Shown: positions 16,396 through 25,357, counted from the first letter of the stretch. The stretch: DNA of 64,000 nt from Flavobacterium sp. Root186 (GCF_001428525.1 NZ_LMHW01000015.1:298554-362553), one strand, 5' to 3'. Numbers and translations are program-made. Notes: generated by a model from the letters alone, not told the origin.

Positions 16396-17358
16396 TTAAC
16401 CTAAAGTAACTCTTTTGAAACCTGTAATTTCAACGTTGTATCCTTTAACATAATCACCAACTTTTTTACTGTCATCTTTGATGAAGTTTTGATCTAATAG
16501 AGCTTTCTCTTGATCTAAAGTAGTGTTGTCAGAGATGAAACGCTGCACTTTTCCTGGGATAATTTTGTCCCAAATTTGCTCTGGTTTACCTTCAGCTTTT
16601 AATTCAGCTTTAGCATCTTCTTCAGCTTGTTTTAAAACTTCTTCAGTTAATTGAGAGAAAGAAATGTATTTAGGAACATTTTTTAAAGTTTTTCCTAAAC
16701 GTTTTGCTTCTTCATTATCCTTTTCGATTACAGCAATACGAGCAGCAAGTTCAGATTCAACGAAAGCAGGATCAAAATCTTTGTAAGATAATGTATCAGC
16801 TCCCATAGAAGCAACTTGCATAGAAACATCTTTAGTTAAAACGTCAGCGTTAGGAATTGCAGCAGAAATTGCAGTTAATGCAGCAATTTTGTTAACGTGA
16901 ACATAAGATCCAACGAAAGCACCTTCTAAAATTTCAAAACCACCGATTTCGATTTTTTCACCGATAACACCAGTTTGCTCGATTAATTTTTCAGCAACAG
17001 TAATTCCGTTGAAATCTGAAGCTAAGAATTCTTCTTTAGAAGAGAAGTTAATAGCTCTTTCTACTAATTCTTTAGCCAAAGTTACGAAAGCCTCATTTTT
17101 ACCTACGAAATCTGTTTCGCAGTTTAAAGTGATGATAGCTCCTTTAGTTTTGTCAGCATTAACAAAAGAAACAGCAGCTCCTTCAGAAGACTCACGGTCA
17201 GAACGGTTAGCAGCAACTTTTTGTCCTTTTTCTCTAAGGTTTTGTATAGCTTTATCGAAATCTCCATCAGCTTCAACTAAAGCTTTTTTACAGTCCATCA
17301 TACCGGCACCTGTAGTTTGTCTTAATTTATTTACGTCTGCAGCAGTAATTGTTGCCAT
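16396..17358 (-). CDS. tsf: Elongation factor Ts
   Basis: A 320-residue nucleotide exchange factor for EF-Tu. It starts ITAADVNKLRQTTGAGMMDCKKALVEADGD and has the contact motif ETDFVGKNEAF (nucleotide exchange TDFV). The C-terminal region FIKDDSKKVGDYVKG corresponds to the dimerisation/C module. The length, larger than in E. coli, is usual for Bacteroidetes. It lies 139 bp downstream of rpsB, as in most bacteria; the gap contains TTGGAATTT-type inverted phrases. Confidence 0.96.
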   Translation of the reverse strand: MATITAADVNKLRQTTGAGMMDCKKALVEADGDFDKAIQNLREKGQKVAANRSDRESSEGAAVSFVNADKTKGAIITLNCETDFVGKNEAFVTLAKELVERAINFSSKEEFLASDFNGITVAEKLIEQTGVIGEKIEIGGFEILEGAFVGSYVHVNKIAALTAISAAIPNADVLTKDVSMQVASMGADTLSYKDFDPAFVESELAARIAVIEKDNEEAKRLGKTLKNVPKYISFSQLTEEVLKQAEEDAKAELKAEGKPEQIWDKIIPGKVQRFISDNTTLDQEKALLDQNFIKDDSKKVGDYVKGYNVEITGFKRVTLG

Positions 17359-17497
17359 AATATTTTGAATTTTAATGTTAAAAGTAAAAATTCCATCTTT
17401 TAAATCCCAAACTCCAATTTTAATAAATTATCAACATAACGTTTTTAATTTTTCTGTTTGGATTTTGGAATTTAAAATTTGGAATTTAAAAGTTTAT

Positions 17498-18292
17498 TTA
17501 TTCTTCAGTTGCAGGAGCAGCAGCTTCAACAGCTGGTGCAGCCTCTGCAGCAGGAGCAGCGTCAGCAGCTTCTTCTGTAAATACTTCAGTTTCTTTCTCA
17601 GAACCTCTGTCAGAAAGACCTTCGATTACAGCAGCAGTAACTAAAGATAAAATTTTGTCAATTGATTTAGAAGCATCATCATTTGCAGGAATAACGTAAT
17701 CAACCTCTCTTGGGTCAGAATTCGTATCAACCATTGCGAAAACTGGAATGTTTAATTTTTGTGCTTCTTTTATTGCGATGTGTTCAGCTTTGATATCTAC
17801 TACGAACAATGCTGCAGGTAGTCTAGACATATCAGCGATTGAACCTAAGTTTTTCTCTAATTTAGCACGTAGACGATCAACTTGCAAACGCTCTTTTTTA
17901 GATAACGTCATGAAAGTACCATCTTTCTTCATTTTATCAATAGAAGACATTTTTTTAACTGCCTTTCTGATAGTTACGAAGTTAGTTAGCATTCCACCTG
18001 GCCATCTTTCAGTGATATAAGGCATGTTTGCAGCCTTTGCTTTATCAGCAACGATGTCTTTTGCTTGTTTTTTGGTAGCTACGAATAAGATTTTTCTACC
18101 TGATGCAGCGATTTTTTTCAAAGCTTCGTTAGCTTCTTCAATTTTAGCTGCAGTTTTATATAGATTGATAATGTGAATACCATTACGCTCCATATAAATG
18201 TAAGGGGCCATGTTTGGATCCCATTTTCTAGTCATGTGTCCAAAGTGAACACCTGCTTCTAGTAAGTCTTTTACTTCTATTTTGTTTGCCAT
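17498..18292 (-). CDS. rpsB: 30S ribosomal protein S2
   Basis: A 264-residue uS2 protein. It begins with IEVKDLLEAGVHFGHMTRKWDPNM and contains FVATKKQAKDIV, PYITERWPGGMLTNFVTIRKA, LPAALFVVDIKAEHIAIKEA and PREVDYVIPANDDASKSI. The C-terminal ~40 residues are an acidic, Ala/Glu-rich tail (EEAADAAPAAEAAP-like) typical of Bacteroidetes S2. It is preceded by a structured leader and follows rplM-rpsI. Confidence 0.97.
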   Translation of the reverse strand: MANKIEVKDLLEAGVHFGHMTRKWDPNMAPYIYMERNGIHIINLYKTAAKIEEANEALKKIAASGRKILFVATKKQAKDIVADKAKAANMPYITERWPGGMLTNFVTIRKAVKKMSSIDKMKKDGTFMTLSKKERLQVDRLRAKLEKNLGSIADMSRLPAALFVVDIKAEHIAIKEAQKLNIPVFAMVDTNSDPREVDYVIPANDDASKSIDKILSLVTAAVIEGLSDRGSEKETEVFTEEAADAAPAAEAAPAVEAAAPATEE

Positions 18293-18323
18293 TTTTGTAC
18301 TAGTTTACGTTCTGTTGATTAGC

Positions 18324-18391
18324 AATGTGTGAATGGCGGTTTCCCTGGCTTCATACATTTAGATGCTAAACTATGTCCTACCTCGATAGGA
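18324..18391 (-). ncRNA. Structured rpsB leader RNA (candidate autoregulatory element)
   Basis: The rpsI-rpsB gap folds on the minus strand into three consecutive hairpins: TCCTA/TAGGA (18376-18391), TAG/CTA (18360-18368), and a large one at 18324-18359. The large hairpin has AATGT and TGAA helices, a symmetrical GCCA/GCCA internal loop, then GG-GAAA-CC with a GNRA-type tetraloop. It ends about 30 nt before the rpsB ATG. This position and form suggest a ribosomal-protein leader through which S2 could control its own operon; function is inference. Confidence 0.6.
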
Positions 18392-18437
18392 GAGCAACAA
18401 TAACTGTGTTTTTTAATTTCAATAAATAATTGATAAT

Positions 18438-18460
18438 GTCTTGTCCCATTTGAACAAGAC
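18438..18460 (-). terminator. Hairpin after rpsI (weak terminator or processing site)
   Basis: GTCTTGT pairs with ACAAGAC around a 9-nt loop just after the rpsI stop on the minus strand. No strong T-run follows, so partial termination or mRNA processing is more likely than full termination. Confidence 0.45.
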
Positions 18461-18468
18461 AGGTAATA

Positions 18469-18855
18469 TTAACGTTTAGAGAATTGGAATCTCTTACGAG
18501 CTTTCTTCTGACCGAATTTCTTACGTTCAACCATTCTAGGGTCTCTTGTTAATAAACCTTCTGGTTTTAAGATAGCTCTGTTTTCGATGTTCACTTCACA
18601 CATTACACGTGCTAATGCCATTCTTACAGCTTCTGCCTGACCAGTTGAACCACCTCCGTAAACGTTTACTTTTACATCAAAGTTACTAGCATTTTCTGTC
18701 ATAGATAATGGTTGTAAAACTTTGTATTGTAAAGTTGCAGTTGGAAAGTAAGTTGCGAATTCTTTTTTGTTTACAGTGATTTTTCCTGTTCCTTCAGAAA
18801 CATATACACGTGCAACAGCGGTTTTTCTTCTACCGATTTTGTGAATAACTCCCAT
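18469..18855 (-). CDS. rpsI: 30S ribosomal protein S9
   Basis: A 128-residue uS9. It shows IGRRKTAVARVYVSEGTGKITVN, the NVYGGGSTGQAEAVRMALAR motif and the basic C-terminal tail MVERKKFGQKKARKRFQFSKR, which reaches the P-site tRNA in the ribosome. Its start codon overlaps the rplM stop in TAATG, so translation is coupled. Confidence 0.98.
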   Translation of the reverse strand: MGVIHKIGRRKTAVARVYVSEGTGKITVNKKEFATYFPTATLQYKVLQPLSMTENASNFDVKVNVYGGGSTGQAEAVRMALARVMCEVNIENRAILKPEGLLTRDPRMVERKKFGQKKARKRFQFSKR

Positions 18856-19310
18856 TACTTAAGATCGTTTAGGTTAACAGTTCTAGGTTTTTGAGCTCCG
18901 TGAGTATGCTCAGCACCTACAACAACATTTAGATTTCTAAAAAGTTCAGCACCTAATTTATTTTTAGGTAACATTCCTTTTACAGCTTTTTCTACTAATA
19001 ATGCAGGGTTTTTAGATTGCAATACTTTAGCAGTTAAAGTTCTTTGTCCTCCTGGGTAACCTGTATGACGCATGTAAATTTTGTCATTCATTTTTGTACC
19101 TGTAAGGTTAATTTTTTCTGAGTTGATAACAATTACGTTATCTCCACAGTCAACGTGCGGTGTGTAACTTGGCTTGTACTTACCTCTTAAGATCATCGCA
19201 ACCTTTGAAGCAAGACGACCTAAGTTGTGACCTTCTGCATCAACAACAATCCACTCTTTAGTTACAGTGGCTTTGCTAGCTGAAATTGTCTTGTAGCTTA
19301 ATGCGTCCAT
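18855..19310 (-). CDS. rplM: 50S ribosomal protein L13
   Basis: A 151-residue uL13. Family stretches are WIVVDAEGHNLGRLASKVAMILRGK, DCGDNVIVINSEKI, HTGYPGG and KGMLPKNKLGAELFRNLNVV, ending with a basic tail. First gene of the rplM-rpsI(-rpsB) unit; its promoter and a hairpin at the presumed mRNA 5' end lie directly upstream. Confidence 0.98.
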   Translation of the reverse strand: MDALSYKTISASKATVTKEWIVVDAEGHNLGRLASKVAMILRGKYKPSYTPHVDCGDNVIVINSEKINLTGTKMNDKIYMRHTGYPGGQRTLTAKVLQSKNPALLVEKAVKGMLPKNKLGAELFRNLNVVVGAEHTHGAQKPRTVNLNDLK

Positions 19311-19334
19311 AATATTATTTTAATTAAACATTCC

Positions 19335-19352
19335 ATCCCCAATAAAGGGGAT
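19335..19352 (-). promoter_or_regulatory. 5'-terminal hairpin of the rplM mRNA
   Basis: ATCCCC pairs with GGGGAT around a 6-nt loop. Given the -7 box at 19354-19361, the transcript should begin within or at the edge of this hairpin. It may protect the 5' end or bind a ribosomal protein. Confidence 0.5.
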
Positions 19353-19353
19353 G

Positions 19354-19383
19354 CAAAAGTACAATTAATTATTTTAAAACCAA
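19354..19383 (-). promoter_or_regulatory. Promoter of rplM-rpsI
   Basis: On the minus strand TTG (19381-19383), 19 nt, then TACTTTTG (19354-19361) form a full Bacteroidetes-type promoter. Confidence 0.75.
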
Positions 19384-19444
19384 ATACCTGAAAAGAATAT
19401 TTTATATCCTGAAAATCAGGCTTTCAGTTTTTATTTTTAAAACC

Positions 19445-19481
19445 ATAAAAAAACCGCCTTCACAATAACGCTAGGGCGGTT
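19445..19481 (-). terminator. Terminator of the ferritin-like gene pair
   Basis: AACCGCC pairs with GGCGGTT across a 16-nt loop and is followed on the minus strand by a run of seven T. Confidence 0.85.
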
Positions 19482-19503
19482 CAAAATTAAGTTTATTTTT
19501 AAC

Positions 19504-20316
19504 TTAAACAATAAAGATATTGGCAATATCGACTACTTGTTGTGTTGTTAACGGTTCATCATAAGCTTCTGATCCTGCGGCGGCACCAAACGCTGTAGCT
19601 GTATTGAATCCTGCTTGCATCGTTACTCCTTCACCATCGTAAACGGCCTGTGTTGCTGTCGGCATTCCCGCACCTCTTTCAGCATTAGAGATCCAGCCTT
19701 TTAAACCTCGCAGTCTTCTAACTTCAGAAGCATGTCGAGCTTCAACGGAGTGAATTTGTAATGCTGCTGTCAGCAAATCTGGTGTAGATATTAAGTTAGC
19801 GGCCTGACCTTTATAAGCTCTAACGCCGGTATCTTCAAAAGCTTGTGCCAATGCCAGAAAGGTAGGATAGTCATTAAAAGGATCAAATGCTCCGCCTACG
19901 GTAAAGTCAAAAGTAGGCTTTGGAACAAAATTAGCACTCATTGTTCCGCCAAGTCCGGCAATTAAAAACGAAACGTGATCTGCTTCGTGTGCAGCTATTT
20001 GTTGAAAAACTTTTAAATCGCGTCCGCCATTTTCAGAAGCGGGAATAACTCCAGAATCTAATGCCATGGCATAAAATTCGTTTTCAAGATATTCTAAAGT
20101 CAATGCAAACTGTAAAGCTCCAATTGGTGTCGCCGGAGTTGCCGTTATGTCTTGTGCAAAAGCTTTATTTGTAAAAGCAGCTAATCCAAAAGGGATTGAT
20201 GCCATTGCCAGGTTTTTTCCGATATTCCCAAACTGCGTAAAACTGTCTCTTCTTGAACCAGTGCTTTTCATTAAGCTGTCATCAGTAAAGGATTCTATAA
20301 ATTTTAAAATATTCAT
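19504..20316 (-). CDS. Ferritin-like domain protein, copy 2
   Basis: A 270-residue protein of the Ferritin_2/DUF4856-like group. The body has two ExxH-type helices: LEYLENEFYAMAL with IAAHEADHVSFL, and LAQAFEDTGVRAYKG with IHSVEARHASEVRRLRG, which could bind a di-metal centre. An N-terminal segment (residues 30-55, LAMASIPFGLAAFTNKAFAQ) looks like an internal signal region preceded by a Tat-like SRRDSF. It is 26 bp downstream of the paralogous copy 1, so the two form an operon. The true role, metal storage or oxidative protection, is not shown by the sequence. Confidence 0.82.
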   Translation of the reverse strand: MNILKFIESFTDDSLMKSTGSRRDSFTQFGNIGKNLAMASIPFGLAAFTNKAFAQDITATPATPIGALQFALTLEYLENEFYAMALDSGVIPASENGGRDLKVFQQIAAHEADHVSFLIAGLGGTMSANFVPKPTFDFTVGGAFDPFNDYPTFLALAQAFEDTGVRAYKGQAANLISTPDLLTAALQIHSVEARHASEVRRLRGLKGWISNAERGAGMPTATQAVYDGEGVTMQAGFNTATAFGAAAGSEAYDEPLTTQQVVDIANIFIV

Positions 20317-20342
20317 AATTTCTAATTTTTAGCTAGTTAAGA

Positions 20343-21089
20343 TTAAGGTAAATAATTGGCCGTGAATTTCGTTGTAATAAATCCTGCTGCAACTGGTAGG
20401 ATTTTTGACGGATCTTTGGCGACATCTAATCCGGTAGAAGTGCTTATAATATCGTCTCCAGCAAAATCTTTTGAATTCGGGTTGATTAAACTTCTAATGG
20501 CAGAAGCGTGTCTGGCCTCTACAGAAACAATTTTTCCGGCTAATAATAAATAATCAGGGCTTTTAATAAGTCTGCCTGCTCCATTATAAGCAGCAACACC
20601 AGTATCTTCAAGTGCTTTTGCGGTAGCTAAAACTTCGGTACGACTATTAAAATTTAAAGAACCATAACTAAAGGCTAAAGAAGGAAGTAATTGTGAACCA
20701 GGATCTGGAAGCGCTCCGGTTAAAGCGGCTTTAAAAAAATCTCTGTGCACTACTTCGTGATGGTAAAGATCGGTTAGAACCTGACGCTCTGTATCATTAA
20801 ATACAGTATTAAAGTTTGAGGCGTTTACCACTTTAGTGTAAAAATCGGCTTCTAACTGCTCTAAAGCGTAAGCATAAGTCAGAACGCCAAAGTCTCCTGA
20901 ACCTAAGTCAAAAACACCATTTTTGACTCCGGGTAAGGAATTATCCTCCATATTGTCATCATTGTCATTATCGCTGCAGCCAGCTAAAACCAAACCTGCG
21001 GTAACTAATGTTAGTCCACTGAGCTTCAGAAAGCTCCTTCTGCTATCCAGGGAAGGGTTGACTTCCTGAATTTTAACTTCGTTTTTCAT
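20343..21089 (-). CDS. Ferritin-like domain protein, copy 1 (Tat-type lipoprotein)
   Basis: A 248-residue paralogue of the next gene. The N terminus SRRSFLKLSGLTLVTAGLVLAGC combines a twin-arginine signal with a lipobox (Cys about residue 38), followed by an Asp/Asn-rich linker. This implies export in folded, perhaps metal-loaded, form and anchoring to a membrane. Ferritin-like ligands lie in LEQLEADFYTKV, HHEVVHRDFFKAAL, AKALEDTGVAAYNG and VSVEARHASAIRSL. Transcribed divergently from the LacI-type regulator. Confidence 0.82.
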   Translation of the reverse strand: MKNEVKIQEVNPSLDSRRSFLKLSGLTLVTAGLVLAGCSDNDNDDNMEDNSLPGVKNGVFDLGSGDFGVLTYAYALEQLEADFYTKVVNASNFNTVFNDTERQVLTDLYHHEVVHRDFFKAALTGALPDPGSQLLPSLAFSYGSLNFNSRTEVLATAKALEDTGVAAYNGAGRLIKSPDYLLLAGKIVSVEARHASAIRSLINPNSKDFAGDDIISTSTGLDVAKDPSKILPVAAGFITTKFTANYLP

Positions 21090-21226
21090 AATCTAGGCTT
21101 TTATTAAGTTAATAACATTGTATTAAGTTTATTAACGAAATTTTTAGACATGCGGTTTCAGAAAATTCCTCTTTTTTGATATTATTTCGAAAAGATCTTA
21201 TAATTTCAAATAGTGGTAGGGGTTTT

Positions 21227-21258
21227 TTGTTTTATTTTCGGTAATTCTACTATATTTG
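21227..21258 (+). promoter_or_regulatory. Promoter of the LacI-type regulator
   Basis: TTG at 21227-21229, 21 nt, then TATATTTG at 21251-21258, 25 nt before the ATG. Confidence 0.75.
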
Positions 21259-21283
21259 TATTAATTACATAAACTTTTATTAG

Positions 21284-22309
21284 ATGAAAGCTAAAGCAAC
21301 TCTAAAACAAATTGCGAAGGAACTAGGTGTTTCTGTGTCAACAGTGTCTAAGGCATTAAATGACAGCCCGGAAATAAGTGAGCAGACGAAGGTGAAGATT
21401 AAAGAGTATGCCAAACTCAAAAATTATAAACCGAATGTTATTGGTCTGAACTTGAAGAATCGAAAAACCAAAACAATTGGTGTAATTATACCTAATATAT
21501 TAAACTCCTTTTTTGCTAAGGTTTTTAGCGGAATCGAAAAGGTAGCCGATAAAAAAGGATATAATGTAATTACGTGTATTTCGAACGAATCTTTAGAGAA
21601 AGAAGTTCATACGCTTGAAATGCTGAGCAACGGAACTATCGATGGATTTATTCTTTCGGTTTCTGAAGAAGCACAAAAACTACAAGATTACAATCACTTT
21701 TCGGCTATTATTAACGATGGAACACCAATTGTAATGTTTGATAGAATTGCTGATGAAGTAGAATGCGACAAAGTTGTTGTGGATGATTTTGATTCTGCTT
21801 TAAACTCAACGCAGCATTTAATTAATTTGGGTTGTAAAAATATTGCCTTAATTTCTTCTGTAGATAATTTAAGTGTTGGAAAATTAAGAGCTGATGGATA
21901 TTTAAAAGCTTTAAAAGACAATAATATTCCGGTAAACGAAAAAATTATTCTTCGTACTGATTCTGAGGATGATATGAAAGCTAAAATCGATTCGATTTTT
22001 GATCACAAAATTGATGCGATTTTTGCTTTAGATGAAAATGATTCGGTTGCAGCTTTAAGAGTAAGTTTGAAAAAAGGATATAAAGTTCCTGAAGATATTT
22101 CAATAATTGGTTTTGCCGATGGAATTTTGGCTTCAAGACGTTTATCTCCAAGTTTAACAACAGTAAGCCAGCACGGAATTGAAATTGGTGAAGTTGCTGC
22201 AAAAAAACTAATTGAAAGACTGGAAGAACCAGAAGGGGAAACTTCTGATTACGAAACGATCATCATCAAAACTAAGCTGAAAGAAAGAGAATCGACAAGA
22301 AAAGCTTAA
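21284..22309 (+). CDS. LacI family transcriptional regulator
   Basis: A 341-residue repressor. Residues 4-55 are a LacI-type HTH with hinge helix (TLKQIAKELGVSVSTVSKALND, then KPNVIGLNLK), and the rest is a periplasmic-binding-protein-like sensor (IGVIIPNILNSFFAKVFSGIE, then IIGFADGILASRRLSPSLTTV). Such regulators usually control sugar uptake or use, but no sugar genes lie nearby. The ferritin-like pair is divergent and could be a target; that is weak inference. Confidence 0.93.
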   Translation: MKAKATLKQIAKELGVSVSTVSKALNDSPEISEQTKVKIKEYAKLKNYKPNVIGLNLKNRKTKTIGVIIPNILNSFFAKVFSGIEKVADKKGYNVITCISNESLEKEVHTLEMLSNGTIDGFILSVSEEAQKLQDYNHFSAIINDGTPIVMFDRIADEVECDKVVVDDFDSALNSTQHLINLGCKNIALISSVDNLSVGKLRADGYLKALKDNNIPVNEKIILRTDSEDDMKAKIDSIFDHKIDAIFALDENDSVAALRVSLKKGYKVPEDISIIGFADGILASRRLSPSLTTVSQHGIEIGEVAAKKLIERLEEPEGETSDYETIIIKTKLKERESTRKA

Positions 22310-22328
22310 ATGAAAAATATAATCAATA

Positions 22329-22364
22329 AAAAAAGGGCTGTTCGAATGAACAGTCCTTTTTTTA
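22329..22364 (+). terminator. Terminator after the LacI-type gene
   Basis: AAAGGGCTGTTC pairs with GAACAGTCCTTT around GAAT, followed by seven T. Confidence 0.9.
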
Positions 22365-22381
22365 TACATAATTTAAGGTCA

Positions 22382-22459
22382 TTGCGAGGAACGAAGCAAC
22401 CTCACTACAATAAGACGCAAAACTTGATCTAGCAAATGAGAGTGCTTCGTTCCTCGCAA
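22382..22459. repeat. Dispersed inverted repeat, TTGCGAGGAACGAAGCA type
   Basis: Arms 22382-22403 and 22438-22459 match as inverted copies at 20 of 22 positions. The sequence TTGCGAGGAACGAAGCA is, to my knowledge, a frequent intergenic repeat of Flavobacterium and relatives. The two arms flank a 34-bp centre. It has no coding content and sits between a terminator and the 3' end of polA. Confidence 0.75.
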
Positions 22460-22504
22460 GGACAAGATTGTGTTGATTTTTGATTCAGAAATCTAAAATT
22501 ATAA

Positions 22505-25357
22505 TTAATGCGCTTCTAACCAATCTTTACCCAAACCAAGTTCAACTTCTAAAGGAACCGCCATTTTAAAAGCATTTTCCATTTCGTGTTTAATCATTGG
22601 CTGGATTTTTTCTAATTCGTCGTTGTGCACATCAAACACAAGCTCATCATGAACCTGAAGTAACATTCTTGATTTCCAGTTTTCGTCTTGTAATTTTTTA
22701 TGAATGTTAATCATCGCGATTTTAATTACATCGGCAGCACTTCCCTGAATTGGTGCATTTACGGCATTTCGTTCGGCGGCACTTCTTACAACGGCATTGG
22801 CAGAATTAATATCTTTTAAATAACGACGACGACCTAAAATAGTTTGTACATATCCATTTTCACGAGCAAAATCAACCTGATCCTGCATGTATGATTTTAA
22901 TCTCGGATACGTTTTGTAATAAGCATCAATCAAAGCAGCACTTTCGCCGCGGGATAATGAAGTCTGATTACTTAATCCAAAAGCAGAAACGCCATATATA
23001 ATTCCGAAGTTTACGGTTTTGGCGTTGCTTCTTTGCTCGCGCGAAACTTCTTCAAGCGCTACATCAAAAACTTTTGCTGCAGTAGCTCTGTGAATATCTT
23101 CTCCGTTTTGGAACGCTGCAATCATGTTTTCTTCACCACTCAAGGCAGCAATAATTCGTAATTCAATTTGCGAGTAATCGGCAGAAATTAAAGTGTGATT
23201 TTCATCGCGCGCTACGAAAGCTTTACGAATCTGACGGCCTCTTTCAGTACGAATCGGAATGTTTTGCAAGTTCGGATTATTAGAACTCAAACGTCCAGTT
23301 GCCGCAACGGTCTGCATATAATCGGTATGAACGCGCAACGTTGTTTTGTCAACTTGTTCCGGTAAAGCCAAAATATAGGTGCTTTGTAATTTCACCATTT
23401 GACGCCAGTCCAAAATTTGTTTTACAATAGGATTATCGTTTGCCAAATAAGTCAAAACTTCTTCTCCTGTTGCGTATTGACCGGTTTTGGTTTTCTTTTG
23501 CTTTGCTCCGCCAATTTTAAGTTTATCAAATAAGACATCTCCTAATTGTTTTGGAGAGGCAAGGTTGAATTTCTCGCCCGCTGTTTCGTAAATTTGCTCT
23601 TCTAAAGATTTGATTTCAATTTCCATCTCTCCAGACATTTGTTTTAAGAAATCAACATCCAGACGAATTCCTTCTGTTTCCATTGCAGCCAAAACGCTTA
23701 CCAACGGAATCTCGATTTCATCAAACAGCTTTTTAGTCTCGGTTTTATCTAATTCTGCAGTAAAGATTTCTTTTAGTTGTAAAGTAACATCAGCATCTTC
23801 GGCAGCATATTCTTTAATATCTTCTAAAGGAACATCGCGCATCGAAAGCTGATTTTTTCCTTTTTTACCAATTAAAGTTTCAATAGATTTTGGAGAATAT
23901 TTCAAATACGTTTCGGCCAAAATATCCATATTGTGACGCATATCCGGATTAATCAAATAATGCGCAATCATGGTGTCAAAAAGTTTTCCTTTTACTGTAA
24001 CGCCGTAATTAGCAAGGATTTTTAAATCATATTTTAAATTCTGCCCAATTTTTTCGATGTTTTCATTTTCAAAAAAAGGAACAAACTTGTCAACTAAAAC
24101 TTTTGCTTCTTCCTGACTTTCCGGAAACGGAACATAAAAAGCTTTTCCTTTTTCATATGAGAAAGACATTCCCACAAGTTCTGCATGTAAAGCATCGATT
24201 CCCGTTGTTTCCGTATCAAAACAAACCGAAGTCTGCTTTTGTAAATTCTGCAAAAGCAATTTAATTCCTAAGTCACCCTGAACGGTCTGATAAGAATGCT
24301 CAGTATTTTCTAAAGTATTATAAAATGAATTTCTTGCTGCTTCTGCACTTTCATCAAGAGTAGTGCCGCCTCCGCCAAAAAGATCAAATTGGTCTTCGTT
24401 CTTTGGCTGTGGCTTTTTGTATAATTTAGCGTCTGTAGCAGGAGCATTATTTGCTAATTCATTTCCGCCTCCAACTTTAAACAAGTTATCAAACTGTTCG
24501 GCCATTCTTCTAAATTCTAATTCCTGAAAAATAGCATCTGTTTTTTCGATATCAGGACGTGAAAGTTCGTAGTCGTCTTCATTAAAAACAACATCGCAGT
24601 CGCAGATAATCGTTGCCAGTTTTTTAGACAAAATACCTTTATCTTTATTCGCTTCGATATTTTCCTTCATTTTTCCTTTTAGTAAATGAGTATTATCTAA
24701 AAGGTTTTCCATTGTGCCAAATTCTTTCAGGAACTTTTTAGCGGTAACTTCACCAACTCCAGGCAGTCCCGGAATATTATCTACGGCGTCGCCCATCATT
24801 CCAAGAAAATCAATTACTTGTTCGGGTCTTTCGATTTCAAATTTTGCCAAAACCTCAGGGATTCCCCAAATTTCGATTCCGTTACCCATACGGGCAGGTT
24901 TGTACATGAAAATATTTTCAGAAACCAATTGAGCAAAATCCTTATCGGGCGTTACCATAAAAACCTTATAATTTTGTTTTTCGGCTTGTTTGGCAATAGT
25001 CCCAATTAAATCATCGGCTTCACAGCCTTCAATTTCAATAATCGGAATATGCATGGCTCTTAATAATTCCTGAATATACGGAACTGCAATTTTAATCGCT
25101 TCTGGCGTTGCATCACGATTGGCTTTATATTCTACAAACATTTCTGTTCTTACATGACTTCCTCCTTTGTCAAAAGCTACGGCCAAATGATCTGGTTTTT
25201 CTCTTTTAATAACATCCAAAAGTGAGTTCATAAAACCCATAATTGCAGATGTGTCCATTCCTTTTGAGTTTATTCTCGGGTTTTTTATAAAGGCATAATA
25301 GCCGCGAAAAATTAATGCATAAGCATCTAGAAGAAAAAGGCGTTTTTGAGTTGACAT
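22505..25357 (-). CDS. polA: DNA polymerase I
   Basis: A 950-residue replication and repair polymerase. The N-terminal 5' nuclease domain (residues 1-300) has LLDAYALIFRGYYAF, GCEADDLIGT, DKDFAQLV and DNIPGLPGVGEVTAKKFL. The middle 3'-5' exonuclease keeps the catalytic FDTETTG and later DAEDADVTLQL-type aspartates, so proofreading should be active. The polymerase domain has ATGRLSSNNPNLQNIP, SADYSQIELRIIAALS (motif A), EQRSNAKTVNFGIIYG (motif B) and VHDELVFDV (motif C). Full length. Confidence 0.98.
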   Translation of the reverse strand: MSTQKRLFLLDAYALIFRGYYAFIKNPRINSKGMDTSAIMGFMNSLLDVIKREKPDHLAVAFDKGGSHVRTEMFVEYKANRDATPEAIKIAVPYIQELLRAMHIPIIEIEGCEADDLIGTIAKQAEKQNYKVFMVTPDKDFAQLVSENIFMYKPARMGNGIEIWGIPEVLAKFEIERPEQVIDFLGMMGDAVDNIPGLPGVGEVTAKKFLKEFGTMENLLDNTHLLKGKMKENIEANKDKGILSKKLATIICDCDVVFNEDDYELSRPDIEKTDAIFQELEFRRMAEQFDNLFKVGGGNELANNAPATDAKLYKKPQPKNEDQFDLFGGGGTTLDESAEAARNSFYNTLENTEHSYQTVQGDLGIKLLLQNLQKQTSVCFDTETTGIDALHAELVGMSFSYEKGKAFYVPFPESQEEAKVLVDKFVPFFENENIEKIGQNLKYDLKILANYGVTVKGKLFDTMIAHYLINPDMRHNMDILAETYLKYSPKSIETLIGKKGKNQLSMRDVPLEDIKEYAAEDADVTLQLKEIFTAELDKTETKKLFDEIEIPLVSVLAAMETEGIRLDVDFLKQMSGEMEIEIKSLEEQIYETAGEKFNLASPKQLGDVLFDKLKIGGAKQKKTKTGQYATGEEVLTYLANDNPIVKQILDWRQMVKLQSTYILALPEQVDKTTLRVHTDYMQTVAATGRLSSNNPNLQNIPIRTERGRQIRKAFVARDENHTLISADYSQIELRIIAALSGEENMIAAFQNGEDIHRATAAKVFDVALEEVSREQRSNAKTVNFGIIYGVSAFGLSNQTSLSRGESAALIDAYYKTYPRLKSYMQDQVDFARENGYVQTILGRRRYLKDINSANAVVRSAAERNAVNAPIQGSAADVIKIAMINIHKKLQDENWKSRMLLQVHDELVFDVHNDELEKIQPMIKHEMENAFKMAVPLEVELGLGKDWLEAH

